Shown piece after piece: positions 59,165 to 64,000 of a stretch of 64,000 bases of DNA. The notes under the pieces were generated by a model. The model was not told the origin of the DNA, ran no database searches, and saw nothing but the letters and a program-made list of their open reading frames with translations. The position numbers and the translations under genes are program-made. The first letter of the stretch is position 1, and the number at the start of each line of letters is the position of its first letter. The DNA comes from Thamnaconus septentrionalis. Lineage: Eukaryota > Chordata > Actinopteri > Tetraodontiformes > Monacanthidae. The stretch is taken from positions 16,106,501 to 16,170,500 of the forward strand of contig CM020518.1 in assembly GCA_009823395.1 (NCBI GenBank), written 5' to 3'.

Positions 59165-61938
59165 ATGACTTCGGCCACCCTCAGCGTCTTGGTGCTCCTC
59201 TTTGTCATCTGCACAGCTGGTAGGATATCAATACCATGATCAATACACTGATTATCACTGATTACGATACCCATCAACATTCTAGTCAGTAGAGATAGAG
59301 ACTGTGCAGTAAACTGACTGTTTCCTCCTCAGATGGATTTTTAAATTTTGCTTTGAGCCACTGCAAATTTAACTCCACTGAGCCAAAGGACATTGAGTAC
59401 ATCTATTCTATGCATTTCAACAAAGAAGAGATAGTGCGGTTCAGTAGCCGCGTCGGGAAGTACGTTGGACTGACTGACATCGGGAAGCGGCAGGCAAAGC
59501 ATTTGAACAACAATCCCGCAGTGCTGGAGAGGAGGAGGAATCAGAAGGTCATATGTGTTCACAACATTCCCATATTTTCTAGGAATATCCTGGCGAAGTC
59601 TGGTGAGTGTTCGTCCCTATAGCAAAGAACAGCATCACATCCTACATTTATTTTGTGATTGACTCATGCAGAAGCATCTCTGAAACTATATTTCACTGGC
59701 AGCTAGTGTGTTTCAACGAGCATTAAAAAAAAAAAAAAACATCTTTGGCAAAACAAAAAAACAAACAAACAAACAAACAAACAAACAAAAAAACATGCCT
59801 TTGACTCTTCGTTCTTATTTCCTTTGTCGTTAACCTTCTTGTGAGTCCCGGTTCAAAAGCCACGACGAGACAACTTTAGCTATTACAATTAAAATCAGTT
59901 ATGTTACGCTATCTGCTGGTCTATTTGTGTTACTACATCTCTACAGCTTACTTCTGCTGAGTGTCTATGCACACCATTGTGTGTTGGGTTGTCTTTTATT
60001 GCATTCTGCTTTTCTCTCTACCATGACTTTGAGTGTCAGCCTTATATAGTTATTAATACATTATATTAAGACAATTATTAATATTGATTTGAATTGAATT
60101 TGAATTGAAAGTCTTTATTATCTTTGTACTTTCAGAACAATGAAACACAGTGCGCAACTCCTTGGGTACAAAATTAAAAAAAAAAAAACTAATAAAAAAA
60201 AGCACATAGTATAATACGATAATTTAAAATGCATCAGTTTAACGTGCAGTATTTAAAGTGTGAAGCATAAAGGTGCTTGTGCAGAGGGGGTGGCGAGTCT
60301 GGAGGTTCTGGTGGCCCGGGGAGTGCAATGTCCTTAATGATATTATGAGCGTAGAATTAATAATTGTGGAAAAACAATATAGTATTCTTACATATCAAGG
60401 ACCAAAAGCATTGGTCTTGCTGGTTCGTAGATTTAAATAAAATAGAAAAGAAACATTAAAGGACAGGCAGTAAAAATCCACTGGATCCATCAGGAACACT
60501 GACAGCAGAGACAGTGAAACTGTGGGAAAGGGAGAAAGACTCAAAGTCTGAATTAATTTCTACAGATGTCATTCTAGGAAGTTGACGCAACACTGTTTTT
60601 CCGCATGCTTTCAGTTGAGCCGTACGTTGTTCTGAGCTCCATGCCGCCCCCTCCTGGTCATCATGCCGCCTTGGTCTGCAGCGCCTTCAAGTTCTACCCC
60701 AAAGAAATCGAAGTGGAATGGCAAATTAACGGAAAGACAGTCACCACTGGAGTCTCCTCCACTGACGTGCTAACGAGCGGAGATTGGTTCAACCAGATCC
60801 ACTCACACCTGGAGTACACGCCTGGGTGAGTCCAGGTCCAGGTCCAGGACCAGCACCAGATCCAGGTTCTGCTCATTTGGCAGAACTAGGGATCCATGAT
60901 ACCGATACAAGTATTGGGTATCGGTACAGACACTGGGCTTGAGTGCACTACTTGTACTCATAAAATATGTGCCGCTACTGTTAAATTTGTGTTTGTACTG
61001 TGGATGTTTTTGTGACAGTCACCCATGATCATGAAAAACATGCTGAGGAATGTTGCTCAAACAGAACATCTGTGGGAAAGAAAAACAAATCTAAGTAATT
61101 CTATAATGTAATGGCCTTATTAAGTACTCAGTGTCGGTATCAGTAAGTACGGAAGTGCAAGTACTTGTCCTCTACTCGTTCTGTATAAAAGTTGTATTGG
61201 TGCATTACCAGGCAGAACCTCTGAAGTCGTTGCTTTTTGTTGCTGCAGACGTGGAAAGAAGATCTCATGTGTGGTCCACCACAGGAGCCTGAAGAAGCCT
61301 CTGGTGACCGACTGGGGTAAATACCTGTCTGTCTAATGAGCTGTTTGTCGCTTCACCCGTCTGACTGCCCACCCGGCTGTCCCTCTAACCCGTCTGTCCT
61401 CAGACCCTTTGATGCCCGAGTCGGAAAGAAACAAGATTGCAATCGGAGCGTCTGGCCTGATCCTGGGTCTGATCTTGTCTCTGGCTGGATTCATCTACTA
61501 CAAGACCAAGAGTGCAGGTCTGATTTGGTCTTTGTCAGTTTGGACCCCATTTCTTACTTTGTAATAACTTCATACAAACTAGCAGTTGCCTTTTAATCGT
61601 CTCTTTATCATAAGCTGCTTGCAGCCTGTGCACAGGAATTCTGCAGCAGCAAATATTGGAGATTTAAGTGGAAACAAAATACAACACAACACGGTTTCAC
61701 ATAATTTAAGTACAAGATCCTGATGATGACAGCTGGGTTGTGAGTGATTTCAAACATACCACCACAGCCGAGACTCTGTTTTGGAATTAAATTAAGCGCA
61801 GACCAAGATGTCAGCATGGACGTGTGGTATATCTCATCTCTAGCAACTTATAAAAACATGTTTGACTCTTATTAATGTACTCATCTCCTCATCTCCTCTC
61901 TCTCTGTTCCAGGGAGGATTCTGGTCCCCAGCAGCTGA
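59165..61938 (+). CDS. MHC class II beta chain (complete, 6 exons, beta-2 domain split by an intron)
   Basis: Exons: 59165-59219 (signal, MTSATLSVLVLLFVICTA), 59333-59602 (beta-1), 60615-60825 and 61249-61316 (beta-2 in two exons), 61404-61517 (connecting/TM), 61913-61938 (tail). They total 744 bp (247 aa), with GT-AG borders and phases consistent. Beta-1 has the Cys pair (SHCKFNST with an N-glycosylation site, and VICVHNI). Beta-2 has LVCSAFKFYPKEIEVEW and KISCVVHHRSL. The membrane segment is GASGLILGLILSLAGFIYY and the tail ends GRILVPSS. The split beta-2 exon is known from several percomorph fishes. In the beta-1 helix, His and Asn of the VHN motif are kept, but the usual Trp of the E-x-W-N segment is replaced (AKHLNNN). 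It would pair with the alpha chain at 48-50 kb, from which it is divergently oriented. Confidence 0.94.
60103..60350. mobile_element. retroelement-like fragment in beta-chain intron
   Basis: The phrase gaattgaaagtctttattat and following 'tttgtactttcagaacaatg' resemble fish retroelement ends that read 'tttattgtca...gtacaatgaa'. Family and limits are uncertain. Confidence 0.35.
60893..61190. mobile_element. short DNA element with 'ggtatcgg/gtactcag' motifs inside the beta-2 intron
   Basis: It begins agggatccatgataccgata and ends with the inverted sense 'gtgtcggtatcagtaagtac...gtactcg'. The terminal motifs are partly complementary, as in fish non-autonomous DNA elements. It fills most of the 423-bp intron that splits the beta-2 domain. 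Confidence 0.45.
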
Positions 61939-62028
61939 TTCTGATCCCAAATCTCAAGCTAGGCTGTCTGGTCTGTGCTGCCACCTGCTGGAGCGGTTGC
62001 TGATCTGTCTATCGACATTTTTTTTCCC

Positions 62029-63042
62029 CAATCGTCTGAACACAATGACCGATCTTTCTCACACGTTTCCAAAACTGCCAACACACCAACACACCTACAA
62101 CACACAACTGACAAAACAGCTAACTTCATGCTCAAAGCTCACATTGTAAACAAAACACTGACACTAGTTTTCAAAAATGCAAGAATACACTAACACTACA
62201 CCAGATCAACCAAACACCAACACTTTCTTTTTTCCATCAGAAACCTTAAATCGGTCACATAACACTGTCATAAAAAACACTAACATCAGTTGGATTTACA
62301 GAAACTGCATTATGTTTCAGATACAGTATATTCTTTTGTGAATTTTTTGCACTGTCGTCACTTTTTCTCTTACAGGTATGTCAGGTTCTTTTTGCATGTA
62401 GTAGGCCTAGATGCATACAATGCTTCTTTACAGCAAAAATCAGTGGAAATGAGTTTTATGGAAAAATGACAATCACAACTCTAATGGAATTTTTTTTTGC
62501 AAATGCTTTATTTGTAAATAAAATACTGCAAGCCTACAATAAAAATAAAAAAAAAGAAAAACACAAAAAACATTGCTGCTCAACAATTTGTGGATACCCA
62601 GAATAATAATAATAAAAAAAGAAAAATATTTGTATAAATTAAAAAAAGACCCTAATTTGCCCAGTCTTCTGCATTGGGCCACATGGCCTCATCAACTTCA
62701 CACTGGAAGTCTTCCCTGCCAAGGCACTTCGGGAAGAATCTCTTCACATGTCTGATCCATCCCTGACAGTGCTAAGGCGGCATTCATGGCTTCCAGGACA
62801 CACACCCTGACTTCAATTAGTTGACTAATTTGTATAACTTCAATCAGCTGCTTTTCAATGACAATTAGAAAAAAAAAAGAGATAATTTATTTAAATCTAT
62901 AAAGCGTCCACTGTCTGCAGTTTGTGTCAAACAAACAAGAAATGTTTTAATTGTCTAAGTCACACAGGCTGATGTTGTGCAAACTGTGTGAGGGGTTTTG
63001 GAAATGTTGTGAAGTATTGGAATTTGTGTTGGGACGACTGTA
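62029..63042 (-). mobile_element. internally deleted DNA transposon with ~50-bp TIRs and a transposase C-terminal relic
   Basis: Left end caatcgtctgaacacaatga...cacacgtttccaaaac and right end (reverse complement gtcgtcccaacacaaattcc...catttccaaaac) form imperfect inverted repeats. On minus, 62765-62652 encodes QGWIRHVKRFFPKCLGRED, then DEAMWPNA and a stop. This is the C-terminal pattern of a DDE (IS630/Tc1-related) transposase common in fish; the family name is not certain. The element starts about 90 bp past the class II beta stop codon. Confidence 0.65.
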
Positions 63043-63424
63043 AGAAACTGTAATGTGGATTATTTAGTCAGCGAGCACTCACCCTGCTTCACCGCTCACT
63101 CCAGCGGCTGCTGCTCCTCAACTCAACATGGAGGCTGACAGAGAACAACGTTAACTTTAAAGCAGGACAAACCTGCTTTACCTGTTTCTCAAACACTGCA
63201 GACCTCTGAACATTCCTGCGTTTTTCGCATCCCATTTCCTGTAAATACTGTACATTTCCTGTGCATGACTTAGAGCCGCACCTTCATTCATCTGAGCATG
63301 TGAGTGAGATCAGCACCAGGAAAGGCAGGTTCCACATCAGCAAAGTCCCCTGAATAAAAGTGAACTGAGAAATGCACCAGAAGAGAAAAATGAGTTGGTA
63401 ATTGAACGAAAAATCAATCAATCA

Positions 63425-64000
63425 ACTTTTAGTTGCACAGCCCTAAATCACAACCAAAGGCGTCTCAGCGCTCCTTTGTGCAATTAGAGGAAAAACCAAC
63501 TGAACTGAACCCTCCAGAGCATCAGGGGGCGACAGTGGGCAGGGTAAAACTACCCTGTAGTGCAGAGGAGGAAACCTGGGGCAGATCCAGACTGCAGAGG
63601 GTCAGAGGTAATCTGACCTTTGACATTTAGGTTGGGGTGAAAAGGAAATACAAAAAAATGTAAAGACATAGAGATAGAGACAGAAATAGCAGTAGCCAGA
63701 GTGAGTTACAGGGTGAACTTTTATAAAGTCATCTTTGTGCTTCACATGAGAAACCAGGTTCAATGCGATGGAGAATTCTGAAGTGAGAGCAGATCAGCGT
63801 GCTCTTGATGTGTGAAACCTTCACGCTGAGATGTTCCAGCCGTGGATGATGAGAGCAGAACAAGTGGTTGTGTTGCTGCTGCCTTCACAGACCAGCTGCT
63901 CCGGCCTCCATCTCCAAGTCCTGCTTCTTCCACTGAGGATTCAGCTCCACCAGTGGCTTCTGGGCCGTCTCTCCCAGTCACCACAGCAGCTTGTAGGGAG
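63425..64000 (-). mobile_element. LINE 3' end (L2/Rex1-like), minus orientation, running off the window
   Basis: The start reads as the reverse of a LINE tail ('gagacgcctttggttgtgat' and 'gggctgtgcaactaaaag' on minus), like the 3' end of the LINE at 28.3 kb. The remainder (gcagaggaggaaacctgggg and following) fits its 3' UTR. No coding part is visible in the window. Confidence 0.6.

Overview
The window looks like genomic DNA from a bony fish, probably a spiny-rayed (percomorph) teleost. It has vertebrate spliced genes with GT-AG introns and phase-consistent exons. It also has teleost-type MHC class II genes, dense CA/TG, GGAT and homopolymer tracts, and fish-type SINE, LINE and DNA-transposon debris. 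The species cannot be fixed from the sequence. I rebuilt gene models by matching splice sites and codon phase across exons; five genes close without a broken frame and one (vcan) does not.

Left part (1-33 kb, minus strand). The 5' coding exons of a versican gene (vcan) lie at 1.6-3.06 kb and run off the left edge. Upstream of it, in the same orientation, is a complete xrcc4 gene (337 codons in 7 coding exons, 6953-30836) with a likely non-coding first exon near 33 kb. The order zcchc9 - xrcc4 - vcan, all in one orientation, agrees with human 5q14. The xrcc4 introns hold three copies of a tRNA-headed SINE, a 14-copy 27-bp minisatellite, a ~590-bp GGAT array and a truncated LINE.

Middle (33-46 kb). 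A 7-kb stretch shows no recognisable gene. It is followed by a complete zcchc9 (minus, 274 aa, four CCHC zinc knuckles). Almost head to head with it is a complete nine-exon astacin-family metalloprotease (plus, 263 aa) with a possible alternative 3' exon.

Right part (46-64 kb). A divergent pair of MHC class II genes sits here: an alpha chain on minus (48449-49773, 233 aa) and a beta chain on plus (59165-61938, 247 aa, beta-2 domain split over two exons). Both have an X-box-like motif upstream; only alpha also has a clear CCAAT/Y box. The 9.4 kb between them is almost wholly transposon debris: a TSD-flanked SINE fragment, a PIF/Harbinger transposase fragment, a 611-bp MITE, a long inverted-repeat element invaded by a BEL/Pao-type retrotransposon end, and duplicated relics of a DNA transposon whose best copy lies just past the beta gene.

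Functionally, xrcc4 acts in non-homologous end joining, versican in the extracellular matrix, ZCCHC9 in the nucleus, the astacin as a secreted zinc protease, and the class II pair in peptide presentation. Nothing here amounts to a new multi-gene system. The points most worth checking are the versican exon frameshift, TG-repeat splice acceptors, the astacin alternative tail, the class II promoters and peptide-contact residues, and the repeat structures.
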